Source: Acidobacteriota bacterium
GTDB lineage: Bacteria; Acidobacteriota; Vicinamibacteria; Vicinamibacterales; JAFNAJ01
DNA length: 64,000 nt
Assembly: GCA_023384575.1 (NCBI GenBank)
Contig: JAHDVP010000001.1
Coordinates: 119,138 to 183,137 of the forward strand
Direction: 5' to 3'
In this document: positions 1 to 9,663 of the stretch, piece by piece
Layout of the letters: the number at the start of each line of letters is the position of its first letter
Position numbering within the stretch: position 1 is the first letter of the stretch
Notes under the pieces: generated by a model
Databases searched by the model: none
Seen by the model: only the letters and a program-made list of their open reading frames with translations
What the model was told of the DNA's origin: nothing
Translations under genes and position numbers: made by a program

Positions 1-18
1 GCCGCGACCGGAGGGTCT

Positions 19-1452
19 TCAGGCAGCGACTGGATACCGCGAGAGGCGCCGCAGGCCGATCGCGCCGAGCGCCAGTCCCGGGACGGCGAGCCACCCGAGC
101 GCCATCGCCACGCGTCCGATCACCGCCGTGACGGCCTCCTCCTCGTAGACGAAGGCCGGCAGGTCGTCGAGCGACCCGACCTGCGCGCGGCGCACGATCT
201 TCGGCGCGAAGTACGCACGCCACTGCTCGTGGAAGCGATCGACCTGCGAGACGAAGTGGCGATGGCGCGCGGTGCCCGATCCCACGAGGTCGTTCATCGC
301 ATCCTGCGCGACGATGGCTGGCGACAGCGGACGGAGCCGCGCGACGAGCGCCTGCTGGCGATCGAGCTGGGCCTCGTAGTGCTCGACGACGGGACGCACC
401 TCGCGCTCGACGCTGTCGGCCACGGCGAGGCGAATGACCGCGAAGTCGTTGGCCGCCCGCTCCGTGCTGTCGGCGGCGAGTTCGGGGTGATGCTCGTAGA
501 ACTCGGCCAGCAGTTGACTTCCCCTCGCGGTCGCCTCGTCGGACGCTTCGCGCATCGCCTGGATCATCTCGACGCGCGACGGCACCGGGTAGAGCGTCGT
601 CGCGGCGAGGTTGAAGAGCGCGGGCAGCAGGATCACCAGCACCAGCCACAGGCCCGCCAGCACCATCGCGTTGGTCGACGACCCGCGGCCGAACGAAGCC
701 ACCCAGACGGCGAGCGCGAACCACACGCCGCCATAGGCCGCGACGACGGCCACCCACAGTGCGACCCGGGCGGGCGTCGTGCCCCGGAGGCCGCCCGCCC
801 CGGCCACCAGGAGCCCGAGCACCGCCACGCCGGCCACCAGTGCGACAAACAGCAGCGCCCGGACGCAGACCTTGCCGACGACCACGTCGCGCAACCGGAT
901 CGGCTGCGAGAGCAGCAGCGCCAGCGTGCCCTGCTCCTTCTCCTGTGACAGCAGGTGGTAGCTCAGGGCGAGGATCATCAGGGGGTACAGGTAGATCACC
1001 ACGAAGGCGAGGTCGAACGGGCCGGCGAGCAGGCGATGCGGGTTCTCGATCTCGGTCGCCGCCAACATCACCTCTCTCGCCTCGCTCGAGACCTTGTAGT
1101 ACGCGGGCAGCAGGTCGCTCTGGCCAATGGACAACGCGGCGAGCGGCGTCGGCGGCAGCACGGCGTAGCGCGGCCCGAGCCGCCGGGCGAAGGCGTCGGG
1201 GTTGCGCGGGTCGGCAAAAGGCGACACCCGCTCCGTGCCGGCGTCGAGAGCGGCGGTCCTCGCGCGCAGCTCATCGAGCCGCGCCACCTCTTCGGCCACG
1301 ACCTGGTCGAGCGTGGCCGTGTGGCTCGCGACGAAGCGAATCCCGTTCCACATGCCGTAGGCGAGGCACCCCCCGAAGAGGACGGCGACAAGGACGAGCG
1401 TGGCGTCGTGACGCAGCGAACGCCACTCGTGGGTCATCAGTCGAAGGATCAT
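19..1452 (-). CDS. ABC-2 type transporter permease (DUF3526-like), second of a pair
   Basis: A 477-residue integral membrane protein. The first membrane segment lies at about residues 18-38, followed by a periplasmic-type region of roughly 100 residues, and five or more hydrophobic segments fill the rest. The motif EKEQGTLALLLSQP after the second segment is typical of ABC-2 permeases, which form the membrane channel of ABC exporters. The start lies 18 bp after the stop of a second permease on the same strand, so the two probably form one transcript and a heterodimer. No ATP-binding subunit is next to them; it may lie beyond the left edge. Family assignment rests on motif and topology; the substrate is unknown. 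Confidence 0.8.
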   Translation of the reverse strand: MILRLMTHEWRSLRHDATLVLVAVLFGGCLAYGMWNGIRFVASHTATLDQVVAEEVARLDELRARTAALDAGTERVSPFADPRNPDAFARRLGPRYAVLPPTPLAALSIGQSDLLPAYYKVSSEAREVMLAATEIENPHRLLAGPFDLAFVVIYLYPLMILALSYHLLSQEKEQGTLALLLSQPIRLRDVVVGKVCVRALLFVALVAGVAVLGLLVAGAGGLRGTTPARVALWVAVVAAYGGVWFALAVWVASFGRGSSTNAMVLAGLWLVLVILLPALFNLAATTLYPVPSRVEMIQAMREASDEATARGSQLLAEFYEHHPELAADSTERAANDFAVIRLAVADSVEREVRPVVEHYEAQLDRQQALVARLRPLSPAIVAQDAMNDLVGSGTARHRHFVSQVDRFHEQWRAYFAPKIVRRAQVGSLDDLPAFVYEEEAVTAVIGRVAMALGWLAVPGLALGAIGLRRLSRYPVAA

Positions 1453-1470
1453 CGCGGTCTCGCTCCGTCG

Positions 1471-2877
1471 TCAGTGGACGCTGAGCCGGGTGGCGCCGAA
1501 GCCCATCGCGAGCACGCCGGCCACGACCCAGCCGGCGAGCAGGGCCAACGCCGGCGCCTGCTGACGGAGCACCCAGCCGACACCGGGCGGTTCGTACTCG
1601 AAGGGCGGCACGCGCGCCCACAGCTCGGGCCCGGCCAGGTAGACGACGCCGGCGCGCGAGTTCCTGTAGATGTCGTCGTTGAGTACCCGCTGCATCAGGC
1701 GGCGGTGATCCTCGGCGGCCTGCGTGAACCGCCGGTGATGGTCGAAGTCCGTGCCGGCGAGTGCCATCGACAGGCTGCGCACCGGCACGAGAGGCGCGAC
1801 GAGGCCGGCGAGCAGCATCGTCCGATTCTGCCGGGCGAACGTGTCGTACAGTGCGCCATAGTGCCGGTCGAAGACGCGGTTCCCGTACTCTTCGCCCTCC
1901 TGGAAGGAGAGGCCGGCGAAGTTCACGGGCAGGTCCTCGACCCGATCGACGCCATGTGCGGCAAGCAGCGCCGCACGCCGCTCGGCGAGCCGCGCCTCGA
2001 CCTCGCTCGTGTCACGCAGGTCGGCCTCGAGGGCGGTGGCGAAGCCCACGGCCGAGGGCGTCGGATGACGCGCGCCCGCCGCGTCGGCCCCGGCCCGTGG
2101 CGCCACCAGGGCATTGACGATCCAGAAGGCGAGCAGCACGAGCAACGCGACGCTCGACGAAGGGGCGCGGGCCGAGACGAGAAGCGAGAAGGCCAGCACG
2201 CAGGCGAAGTACGCCAGGTACACGCCGACGAGCGCGAGAGCCCGTGGCAGGCTCGACGCCAGGCCGTGATCGGCCGTGGTCAACGCAAGGGTGGCGACGC
2301 CGAGGGCCGCCGCCGGCAGGAGCACGAGCGCCAGCGCGCCGGAGAGACCGAGCGCCTTGCCCGCCACGAGCACGTACCGGGACACGCCGAAGCTCGCGAC
2401 CTGCCGGAGCGTGCCCTGCTCTCGCTCGGCCGCGAACGCCGGGAAGGACACCAGGACGATCAGCAGCGGCACGAGTACCTGCAGCACGGTGGCCGCGGTC
2501 AGCTCGCCGAAGCGCTGAACGGCCGTGCGGTCCTGCGCCGGGCGGTACTTGAACTCGTTCTGCTTGTGCGACTCGAGCCAGGCGGCGACGCCCACGTAGG
2601 CATCGACGCCCACGTCGACCACCGAGAGTTCACTGCGCGGCTTGAACGCGTAGATGCCGTAGTGCGACGCGGAGTGGGGGTTCTTGTTCCCCTGCCCGAG
2701 CCACTGCGCCCGCGTCGCCTCCGCGGCGGCAGCGTGCTGAGAGGCGACGTCTCGGTACTGGGCCCACCCTGCGCCAAGCGCGCCGACGAGCAGGGCCAGC
2801 ACCACCAGGGCGGCAGCCCGGAACCGCCCGTCGCGGATCATCTCGGTGAGCTCCTTGCGCGCGATGCGTCGCACCAT
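1471..2877 (-). CDS. ABC-2 type transporter permease (DUF3526 family), first of a pair
   Basis: A 468-residue membrane protein beginning MVRRIARKELTEMIRDGRFR, the usual cytoplasmic N-terminus of this family, then a membrane helix at about residues 22-42. It carries AEREQGTLRQ, the same signature as its downstream neighbour, and the periplasmic stretch NPHSASHYGIYAFKP seen in DUF3526 permeases. I chose the ATG at 2877 because GGGAGG lies just upstream on the minus strand; the frame stays open to 2973 but that stretch has no membrane-protein character. The gene is divergent from the LytTR regulator at 3279. The exported substrate cannot be told from the sequence. Confidence 0.8.
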   Translation of the reverse strand: MVRRIARKELTEMIRDGRFRAAALVVLALLVGALGAGWAQYRDVASQHAAAAEATRAQWLGQGNKNPHSASHYGIYAFKPRSELSVVDVGVDAYVGVAAWLESHKQNEFKYRPAQDRTAVQRFGELTAATVLQVLVPLLIVLVSFPAFAAEREQGTLRQVASFGVSRYVLVAGKALGLSGALALVLLPAAALGVATLALTTADHGLASSLPRALALVGVYLAYFACVLAFSLLVSARAPSSSVALLVLLAFWIVNALVAPRAGADAAGARHPTPSAVGFATALEADLRDTSEVEARLAERRAALLAAHGVDRVEDLPVNFAGLSFQEGEEYGNRVFDRHYGALYDTFARQNRTMLLAGLVAPLVPVRSLSMALAGTDFDHHRRFTQAAEDHRRLMQRVLNDDIYRNSRAGVVYLAGPELWARVPPFEYEPPGVGWVLRQQAPALALLAGWVVAGVLAMGFGATRLSVH

Positions 2878-3278
2878 TGGCCGGTCCTCCCTGTGCGGTA
2901 TCGGGGGCGGAGCATACGGGCGTCGGGCCAGGCTCGGCGTCAGGTCTTCAACGAACGGCAGGCTCCGGGCCATCAGCGGTCGCTAGCAGGTCACGAACGA
3001 CGGGCTGAGCCACTGGTAGGCCGGACTGAACCACCGGTCGTTCCCAGGCGCCCGGTCGCCGGTTCGCGATCCCCATCGGCGGCGACCCTTGCTACACTGG
3101 CGAACGTTCCCGCGATGCCGCAGCACATCAACGCGCTCGTGAACCTGACGGGCTCCTTCGCCGGCGCGTCTCTCTGCACCCAGCCGCTCGCCGGCGCTCT
3201 CGTAGTGCCGGGGGCCAGGGGTCCGCGTGCCGGCGCCGAAGCCCGCCCGCGAGCGGCGAGCGCCGCGAGAAACAGACG
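2878..3278. other. Intergenic region between divergent permease and LytTR regulator genes
   Basis: No gene is supported in these 401 bases. The stretch should hold promoters for both divergent genes. A TACACT hexamer at 3093-3098 could be a -10 element for the regulator, but no -35 box lies at proper distance. An imperfect direct repeat of about 16 bp with the shape GGCTGAGCCACTGGT occurs twice between about 3003 and 3043; its meaning is unknown. Confidence 0.4.
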
Positions 3279-4070
3279 ATGAGCGAGATCAACGACCGAC
3301 TGCGCGTGGTCATCGCCGACGACGAGCGCCCGGCTCGGTCGTTTCTCGCGGCGCTGCTCCGCGGGTTCGACGACGTCACGATCGTCGGCGAGGCGGAGTC
3401 GGGCGCGGAGGCCGTGCAGCTCATCGAGGCCGAACGCCCCGACGTCGCCCTGCTCGACCTGCAGATGCCCGAGCTCGACGGCCTCGGCGTCGTGCGGGTC
3501 CTGCCGCGCGCGACGATGCCCCTCGTCATCTTCGTCACCGCCTACGACGAGTACGCCGTCCGGGCGTTCGAACTGAACGCGGTCGACTACCTGCTGAAGC
3601 CGGTGGCCGTCGCCCGGTTGCGCGAGGCCCTCAACCGCGCGCACGAGCGGCTGGAGCGAGCCGACCTGCGGGCCGACGCGGTGGCGCGGGTGTCGAGCGC
3701 GGCAAGCGAGTGGGCGCCCGACGGCCCTGGCGGCCCGCTCGAGCGCATCCCCATCCGGCGGCGTGACGAGATCGTCCTCGTGCCGGTGGCGCACATCGTC
3801 TCCATCGTCGCGGAAGGCGAGCTGCTGCACCTCACGACGACCCGCAACGAGCGGCTGACGATCACCTTCAGGCTGAAGGATCTCGAGACCCGTCTCGACC
3901 GCAGCCGGTTCGTCCGGCTCGGCAGGGGCACGCTGGCGAACGTGGAGCTCATCGCGCGCATCAACGCGATGCCGGGAGGGACCTACGTCGTGACGATGTG
4001 CAACGGCCAGCAGCTCGGCGTGAGCCGGATTCAGTCGCGGGTGCTGCGCGAGCAACTGCTCCGGCTGTGA
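3279..4070 (+). CDS. LytTR-family response regulator (orphan)
   Basis: A 263-residue two-domain response regulator. The receiver domain (about 8-125) has the acidic pair D14-D15, phosphoacceptor D60 in LLDLQMPELDG, T87 and K107 in YLLKP. The C-terminal LytTR DNA-binding domain (about 155-260) contains RRRDEIVLVPVAHIVSIVAE and ends with FVRLGRGTLANVELIARI, the normal family pattern. Such proteins usually pair with a LytS- or HisKA-like membrane kinase encoded next door, and none is present here, so the input is unknown. The divergent ABC permeases are a plausible target by location only. There is no strong ribosome binding site. Confidence 0.93.
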   Translation: MSEINDRLRVVIADDERPARSFLAALLRGFDDVTIVGEAESGAEAVQLIEAERPDVALLDLQMPELDGLGVVRVLPRATMPLVIFVTAYDEYAVRAFELNAVDYLLKPVAVARLREALNRAHERLERADLRADAVARVSSAASEWAPDGPGGPLERIPIRRRDEIVLVPVAHIVSIVAEGELLHLTTTRNERLTITFRLKDLETRLDRSRFVRLGRGTLANVELIARINAMPGGTYVVTMCNGQQLGVSRIQSRVLREQLLRL

Positions 4071-4236
4071 CCAGGCCGGCGTGCGTGCCTCTGATGAGGG
4101 AAGGCCTCGACACATCACCCGCGCCAGCGGGCTGACCCGCGCCGCTGCGGGCGCCCGACCCGGATCCAGCCGACGTCGGCGTGGGGCCGACGGTGGGGGC
4201 CCAGCCGGGATGAGCTGTGCACGCGGCTCGCGCTGG

Positions 4237-6570
4237 TCACCTGGCGCGTGGCGCCGGGCCGACCTTCGGCAGGCCGATCCGGTCGCGGAGCCGCTCGAAG
4301 CGCGGCTTGCCGTGCAGCGGGGCGAAGCGGCGATCGATGGCGAGAAACACGAGGGCGCCGATCCGCTCCTCGAACGCGGCCTCGAGGCAGTCGAGCGCGA
4401 CGTCCGATTCGCCAAGGGCCGCGTGGCACTCGGCGCGGGCCCAGAGATGCGGCCCGCCCTGGCACATGCCGGCTTCGAGCAGGGCCACGCGAGACCGCCA
4501 GTAGCCCTGCGTCCCGTCGGCGGCGTTCATGCCCTGCAGTGCCGCCGTGCCGTCGAAGTCGACACCCATCAGGCGCGCCCACCGGCGCGCGTAGACCACG
4601 GCGCCTGCGAAGTCGCCGAGCTCCTCGTGCACGCCGATCATCATGCCGAGCGCATCGGCCGACTCCGGACGGTCGTCGAGCACGCCGTGCAGGTGCGCGT
4701 GCGCCTCGTCGATGCGGCCGGCGAAGAGCAGCGCCCAGCCCACCGACGAGACCGACACGGGCGAGAGCGGGTCGGCCTGCTCCGCGCGACGCGCCTCGGC
4801 GACCGACTCGTCGAACTGCCCCTGGCTTGCGAAGAACAGCGAGCGATAGACGCGCGCGAGCGCGTAGTGCGGGTTCAGCGAAAAGGCCCGGTCGAACGCC
4901 TCGCGCGCCCCGGTGAAATCCCACTGCCAGAAGAACCGCGCCATCGCCAGCGCCGCGTGGCCCTCGGCGAGCGACGCGTCGATCGCGATCGCGCGCTCGG
5001 CCGCCGCGACCGCGCGCGGCATGGCGCGGCCGGCCGGCAGGTGGCCGAAATAGCCAGCCGCGCCGAGGCCGTCGGCCAACCCGGCCCAGGCCGGGGCAAA
5101 CGCCGGGTCGCGGTCGATGGCACGCTCGAAGTGTTCGATGGCCTGCGCGAAGCCCTCGGGACTCCAACGATTCCACGCGTGGCGTCCCCGCAGGTACTCC
5201 TGGTACGCTTCGGACTCGGGCGCGCGCGCCTCGCCGCGCGGCGCCCCTGCTGCCTTGCCTCTCGTCTTCGCCTTCGGGCGCAGCCGCCCTCGAAGGGCAT
5301 CGCTGATCTCGTCGGCCAGCTGCAACTGGAGCGCGAAGAGATCGTCGAGCGGCCGCACATAGCGCTGGCCCCAGATCTGCGATTCGGTCTCGGCGTCGAC
5401 GAGCTCGACCTGCACGCTGATCTGGCCGGCACGCGCGACGACGCGCCCGGTGACGAGCCGCGTGGCGTTCAGCTCGACGCCCATGGCGCGCGGGTCGATG
5501 ACGCGTCCCTTGTGGCGGAAGACCACGCCGCGCGGCACGACACGCGTGCGGGGCAGCTGCGCGAGCGTGTTGATGAGGCTCTCGGTGAGACCCTCGGCGA
5601 GATATTCGAGGTCGGCATCGCCCGACTCGTTGGCAAACGGCAGCACCGCCATCGAGAGCGCCCGCGCGCCACGCGCTCGCGAGGCCGCCGTCTGCTGCAC
5701 GCCCGAGTCGTTGAGCACGGCGCGGAGCGCGAAGGCGAGGTCTCGGCTCGACTGGAAGCGCACGGCCGGGTTCTTCTCGAGACAGTGCGTCACGATCCGC
5801 GCGAGCTCCGGCGGCGCATGGCGACCCGACGCCGAAAGCGGCGCTGGCGGATCGTGGAGCACCGCGGCGAGCGTGTCGGTCGGCGTCGGGCCGTCGAACG
5901 CGCGACGGCCGGTGAGTACCTCGTAGAGCACGCAGCCGAGCGAGAAAATGTCGCTCGCCTTGCCCACCGGCAGGCCACGGGCCTGCTCGGGCGACATGTA
6001 GCCGATCGTCCCGAGCACGAGGCCGTGGTCGGTGGGCGTCGCCCGGGTCGGCGCCGACGGGTCGTGCGGACCGGCCGGCAACGCGCCCTCGTGCGCCGAG
6101 CGCGCGAGGCCGAAGTCGAGGATCTTCACGCGCCCATCCTTCGTGAGGAACACGTTCTCGGGCTTCAGGTCGCGATGGACGATCCCCTTCTGGTGCGCCG
6201 AGGCTATGCCCTCGGCGATCGCAATCGCCAACTCCGTGGCCTCGCGCCAGCCGAGCGGGCCACGCGCGATCCGCTCGCGCAGCGATTCGCCCTCGAGCAG
6301 CTCCGTCACGGTGTAGGGCAACCCCTCGTGCACCGCGAAATCGTGGATGGCGAGGATGTTGGGGTGCGAGAGCGCGGCCACCGCGCGCGCCTCCTGCTCG
6401 AAGCGGCGCAACGCGTCCTCGTCGGCCTGGAGCCCACGAGACAGCACCTTCAAGGCCACGTCGCGGTCGAGGCGGGTGTCGCGCGCGCGATAGACCTCGC
6501 CCATCCCGCCTGCGCCGATGAGCGACACGACCGCATAGTGTCCGATCGACGAACCAGCCATCAGTGACAT
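4237..6570 (-). CDS. Soluble Ser/Thr protein kinase with TolB-like and TPR regions
   Basis: A 777-residue Hanks-type kinase. The kinase domain (about 12-270) has the glycine loop GAGGMGEVYRARD, ATP-anchoring K41, HRDLKPEN with catalytic D134, and DFG with D152. After it comes a TolB-like segment starting AVLPFANESGD (about 310-425), then helical TPR-type repeats to the end. Unlike the kinase at 42998, I see no membrane helix between kinase and TPR parts, so this one looks cytosolic. The architecture is characteristic of Acidobacteriota. Either ATG at 6570 or the ATG three codons later could be the start. It is divergent from the S9 peptidase gene. Its targets are unknown. Confidence 0.92.
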   Translation of the reverse strand: MSLMAGSSIGHYAVVSLIGAGGMGEVYRARDTRLDRDVALKVLSRGLQADEDALRRFEQEARAVAALSHPNILAIHDFAVHEGLPYTVTELLEGESLRERIARGPLGWREATELAIAIAEGIASAHQKGIVHRDLKPENVFLTKDGRVKILDFGLARSAHEGALPAGPHDPSAPTRATPTDHGLVLGTIGYMSPEQARGLPVGKASDIFSLGCVLYEVLTGRRAFDGPTPTDTLAAVLHDPPAPLSASGRHAPPELARIVTHCLEKNPAVRFQSSRDLAFALRAVLNDSGVQQTAASRARGARALSMAVLPFANESGDADLEYLAEGLTESLINTLAQLPRTRVVPRGVVFRHKGRVIDPRAMGVELNATRLVTGRVVARAGQISVQVELVDAETESQIWGQRYVRPLDDLFALQLQLADEISDALRGRLRPKAKTRGKAAGAPRGEARAPESEAYQEYLRGRHAWNRWSPEGFAQAIEHFERAIDRDPAFAPAWAGLADGLGAAGYFGHLPAGRAMPRAVAAAERAIAIDASLAEGHAALAMARFFWQWDFTGAREAFDRAFSLNPHYALARVYRSLFFASQGQFDESVAEARRAEQADPLSPVSVSSVGWALLFAGRIDEAHAHLHGVLDDRPESADALGMMIGVHEELGDFAGAVVYARRWARLMGVDFDGTAALQGMNAADGTQGYWRSRVALLEAGMCQGGPHLWARAECHAALGESDVALDCLEAAFEERIGALVFLAIDRRFAPLHGKPRFERLRDRIGLPKVGPAPRAR

Positions 6571-6673
6571 CGCGACGACTCGACCGTACATTCTACAGGC
6601 CGCGCGCTGCCGCCCGGCCCGACATCGCCCCTCATGCTCGACGCACGCCGGCGCCCCGATGTTCCCCGGCAGG

Positions 6674-6679
6674 TATACT
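6674..6679 (+). promoter_or_regulatory. Candidate -10 element for the S9 peptidase gene
   Basis: TATACT lies 53 bp before the chosen ATG in the 162-bp divergent spacer, an AT-rich hexamer in otherwise GC-rich DNA. No good -35 hexamer is visible, which is common for promoters in this window. Confidence 0.35.
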
Positions 6680-6732
6680 GCCCGGGTCCCGGCCGTCCGA
6701 CGATGGCCGACAAGACTCCCCGGGAGGTCACG

Positions 6733-9042
6733 ATGACGACTTGCTCCGGCCGCCGCCTCGCGCGTCGCCTGTTCCTTGCATCCTGCGCGCTGGCATGGCC
6801 GCTCGGCGCGGCGACGCCGGCCCTTACGCAGGATCGGGACGCAACCGCCACCGAGAAGCGACCGATGACGTTTCTCGACGTGCAGCGCATGCGACAGGCG
6901 GGCCCGATCGAGCCGAGCCCCGACGGCCGCTGGGCGCTCTACACGCTCTCGGTGCCCGACTGGAAGGAAGGACGCCGCCAGACAGACCTCTACCTCGTGT
7001 CGACCTCTGAGGGCGTCGCCTCGACGCGGCAGATGACGTTCACGCGCGAACGCAACGAGACCTCGCCCCAGTGGGCGCCCGACGGCACCCGCTTCGCCTT
7101 CCTCTCGAACCGCGACGCTCCCGACAGCGCCTCGTCGCGAAGCCAGCTGTACCTCATGCGGCCCGACGGCGGCGAGGCCCGCCGGATCACCGACACGAAG
7201 GAGGGTGTATCCGACTTCGCCTTCAGCCGTGACGGGCGCTGGCTGGCCTATCGCAGCGGCAAGGCCGGCGAGCAGCAGCTCTACCGACTGCCGGTCGAGG
7301 GCATCGATGCGGCGACCCCGGAGACGCTGACGAAGCAGGACGGTGGGGTCGGCGCCTGGAAGTGGGCGCCCGACAGCCGGCGCCTCTACTTCGTCGGCCC
7401 GGATCGCGCCGACGTCGACGACAGGGCCCGCCGCGAGAAGAAGTTCACCGTCGACATCCGCAACCAGGACACGCCGCTGGCCAGCCTCTGGGCCGTCGAC
7501 CTCGACCCGCTCGCCGTCGTCCGGCTCACCGACGATGCCTCGTATTCGGTCGGGGACTTCACGCTCTCCGACGATGGCCGCGTCGTCGGGTTCCGCGGCC
7601 ACTCGCCGAACCGCTACGATCGCAACATCACCCAGCAGAATCTCTACGCCGACCTCTACCTGTACGACGTGGCGGAGGGCGCCGTCGAGCGGCTGACCGA
7701 AAACACCGAGGTCGCCGAGAGTCTCCCGAGCTTCTCCCACGACAGCCGGTGGGTCGCCTTCTCGGCGTCGGGGAACCTCGAGCGCTACAGCATGGCGAAC
7801 GCCCGCGTGTACCTTCGCGCGGTCGGCGATCGCGGCACGCCGTTCCGCAGGCTCGGCGACGATTTCGACGGCGACGTCACCGTCGATTTCTGGTCGCCGG
7901 ACGGCACGACGATCTACTTCAACGAGGGGTGGCGTGCCACGACGCAGCTCTTCGCGCTCGACGTGGCGAAGGGCACCGTTCGACAGGTCAGCTCGGAGCG
8001 GGCGGCGCTCTCGGCCACGCGCCATATCGAGTCGGGTCTGATCCTCGTCAGCTACAGCGACGCCGTGACGCCTCCGACCGCGTTCGTCGTGCGCGATCTC
8101 GCGCGTGTCGGCGACCGCGCCGCATGGACGCGGCTGACCGACCCGAACCCGGAGGTGCGCGGCTTCGCGCTCGGCGAGCAGATCGAGGTGACGTGGCGAT
8201 CGGCTGACGGCACCGAGGTGGGCGGCGTGCTCGTGAAGCCGGCCGGCTACGAGCCCGGACGGCGCTACCCGCTCATCGTCGCGATCCACGGCGGGCCGGC
8301 GGCAGCCGACGTGCTCAACTTCAACGGCGGCTACGGGTCGCAGGTGTACGCGGGCGCCGGGTACATGGTACTGCGGCCGAACTACCGGGGGTCGACCAAC
8401 TACGGCGAGCGTCATCGCACCGCCATCGTCGGCAACTACTTCCCGCCCGGGTACGACGACATCATGACGGGCGTCGACCACCTGATTGCCGACGGCCTCG
8501 TCGACCCGGATCGCCTGGGCGTGCTCGGGTGGAGCGCCGGGGGACACTGGTCCAACTGGATTCTCACGCAGACCGACCGCTTCAAGGCGATCAGCTCGGG
8601 GGCGGGCACGTCGAACTGGATCTCGATGTACGCCCAGAGCGACGTGCAGCGCAACCGGCAGTACTATCTGGGCGATCGCCTGCCCTACGACGACTTCGAC
8701 GCGTACTGGGACCAGTCGCCGCTCAAGTACATCAAGCGGGCGAAGACCCCGACGATGATCCACGTCGTCGAGGGCGACCCGCGCGTGCCGAGCCCGCAGT
8801 CGGTGGAGCTGCACATGGCGCTCAAGCAACTGGGCGTGCCCACGGAGCTCTTCATGTACCCCGGCCAGAGCCACGGCATTCCCGATCCGCGCAACCAGCT
8901 GGTGAAGGCCATGAGCGAGATGGCGTGGATGGACTACTACGTGCGCGGCAGGGGCGACAGGTTCTCGTGGCGGGACGTGCTCGCGACGCTCGAGGACGAT
9001 CGGCCGGCGGCCACGACGGACACCGCCGCCGGGGCCCGCTGA
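6733..9042 (+). CDS. Secreted S9 family prolyl oligopeptidase-type peptidase
   Basis: A 769-residue secreted serine peptidase. The N-terminus (MTTCSGRRLARRLFLASCAL) is a signal peptide followed by AATPALTQ. An N-terminal beta-propeller part of WD40/PD40-type repeats (SPDGRW, APDGTRFAF, SRDGRWLAY, SPDGTT) runs to about residue 480 and leads into an alpha/beta-hydrolase domain. The catalytic triad appears complete: S601 in GWSAGG, D682 in EGDPRVP and H714 in GQSHG. I chose the ATG at 6733 because GGGAGGT lies at the right distance; an ATG at 6703 has no such site. S9 enzymes trim peptides, often with acylaminoacyl- or dipeptidyl-type specificity. Confidence 0.93.
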   Translation: MTTCSGRRLARRLFLASCALAWPLGAATPALTQDRDATATEKRPMTFLDVQRMRQAGPIEPSPDGRWALYTLSVPDWKEGRRQTDLYLVSTSEGVASTRQMTFTRERNETSPQWAPDGTRFAFLSNRDAPDSASSRSQLYLMRPDGGEARRITDTKEGVSDFAFSRDGRWLAYRSGKAGEQQLYRLPVEGIDAATPETLTKQDGGVGAWKWAPDSRRLYFVGPDRADVDDRARREKKFTVDIRNQDTPLASLWAVDLDPLAVVRLTDDASYSVGDFTLSDDGRVVGFRGHSPNRYDRNITQQNLYADLYLYDVAEGAVERLTENTEVAESLPSFSHDSRWVAFSASGNLERYSMANARVYLRAVGDRGTPFRRLGDDFDGDVTVDFWSPDGTTIYFNEGWRATTQLFALDVAKGTVRQVSSERAALSATRHIESGLILVSYSDAVTPPTAFVVRDLARVGDRAAWTRLTDPNPEVRGFALGEQIEVTWRSADGTEVGGVLVKPAGYEPGRRYPLIVAIHGGPAAADVLNFNGGYGSQVYAGAGYMVLRPNYRGSTNYGERHRTAIVGNYFPPGYDDIMTGVDHLIADGLVDPDRLGVLGWSAGGHWSNWILTQTDRFKAISSGAGTSNWISMYAQSDVQRNRQYYLGDRLPYDDFDAYWDQSPLKYIKRAKTPTMIHVVEGDPRVPSPQSVELHMALKQLGVPTELFMYPGQSHGIPDPRNQLVKAMSEMAWMDYYVRGRGDRFSWRDVLATLEDDRPAATTDTAAGAR

Positions 9043-9087
9043 CGCCGACGGCTGACCGGGGACGCCCCTGCTGGCGCGCCTTCCGCC

Positions 9088-9549
9088 TCAGCGGCGGTGC
9101 TCGTAGACGTTGAGCAGCTGCATGTGCGTGGCCTCGAGGCGCGAGGCCATGACCTGCGCGAACCGGCGCATGATCTGGTAGCCGAGCTCGTGGTCCTCTT
9201 CCGACTTGCGACGCACGCACTCGGCGTCGAGCGCGATGACGACGGTGGGTTCGAGCGCGCGGGCGGCGAAGCGCCAGGTGTAGGGCGGCAGCAGCCACGA
9301 CCACCCCACGATCTGGCCCTCGTCGACGGTCTTGATCGTGACCGCGCCTTCGTGCGGCGTCAGCGTGGTGATGGCGATGCGCCCGCGGCGGACGACGTAG
9401 AAGGCGTTGGCGGGTTCGCCCTCGCGGAAGATGAACTCCCCCCCCTCGAACCGGGCCGCCCGGGCGCAGCCGGTCAGCAGCGCCTGGTACTCGGGCGCGA
9501 GATCCGAGAAGAAAGGGTGCTCGGCCAGCAGTCGCTCAAGTGACTCCAC
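9088..9549 (-). CDS. Stand-alone cyclic-nucleotide-binding-fold protein (Crp-like, no HTH)
   Basis: A 153-residue protein that is essentially one cNMP-binding beta-roll: EGGEFIFREGEPANAFYVV matches the Crp/cNMP fold and GQIVGWSWLLPP sits where the phosphate-binding cassette would be. The C-terminal helix (about 115-150) ends the protein, with no helix-turn-helix or other output domain. The start is GTG, supported by GGAGGC upstream on the minus strand. It is convergent with the S9 peptidase gene. The cassette lacks an obvious conserved Arg, so cAMP binding is uncertain; it may sense something else or only mediate protein contacts. Confidence 0.8.
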   Translation of the reverse strand: MESLERLLAEHPFFSDLAPEYQALLTGCARAARFEGGEFIFREGEPANAFYVVRRGRIAITTLTPHEGAVTIKTVDEGQIVGWSWLLPPYTWRFAARALEPTVVIALDAECVRRKSEEDHELGYQIMRRFAQVMASRLEATHMQLLNVYEHRR

Positions 9550-9663
9550 GGGTCGCCTCCGTTGCCGTCACGTTACCTTCGCGCCGTCCGTGCGTCAACC
9601 GAGACCGTGAGGTGGGGCCGGAGGGTGGCGCCACGCGCAGACCCACGAGGTCGCTGCGGCACC

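Noticed and set aside
6571-8874. Long open stretch upstream of the minus-strand kinase
   Set aside because: The frame stays open for about 770 codons but lies fully opposite the S9 peptidase gene and has no domain; it is a by-product of high GC codon use.
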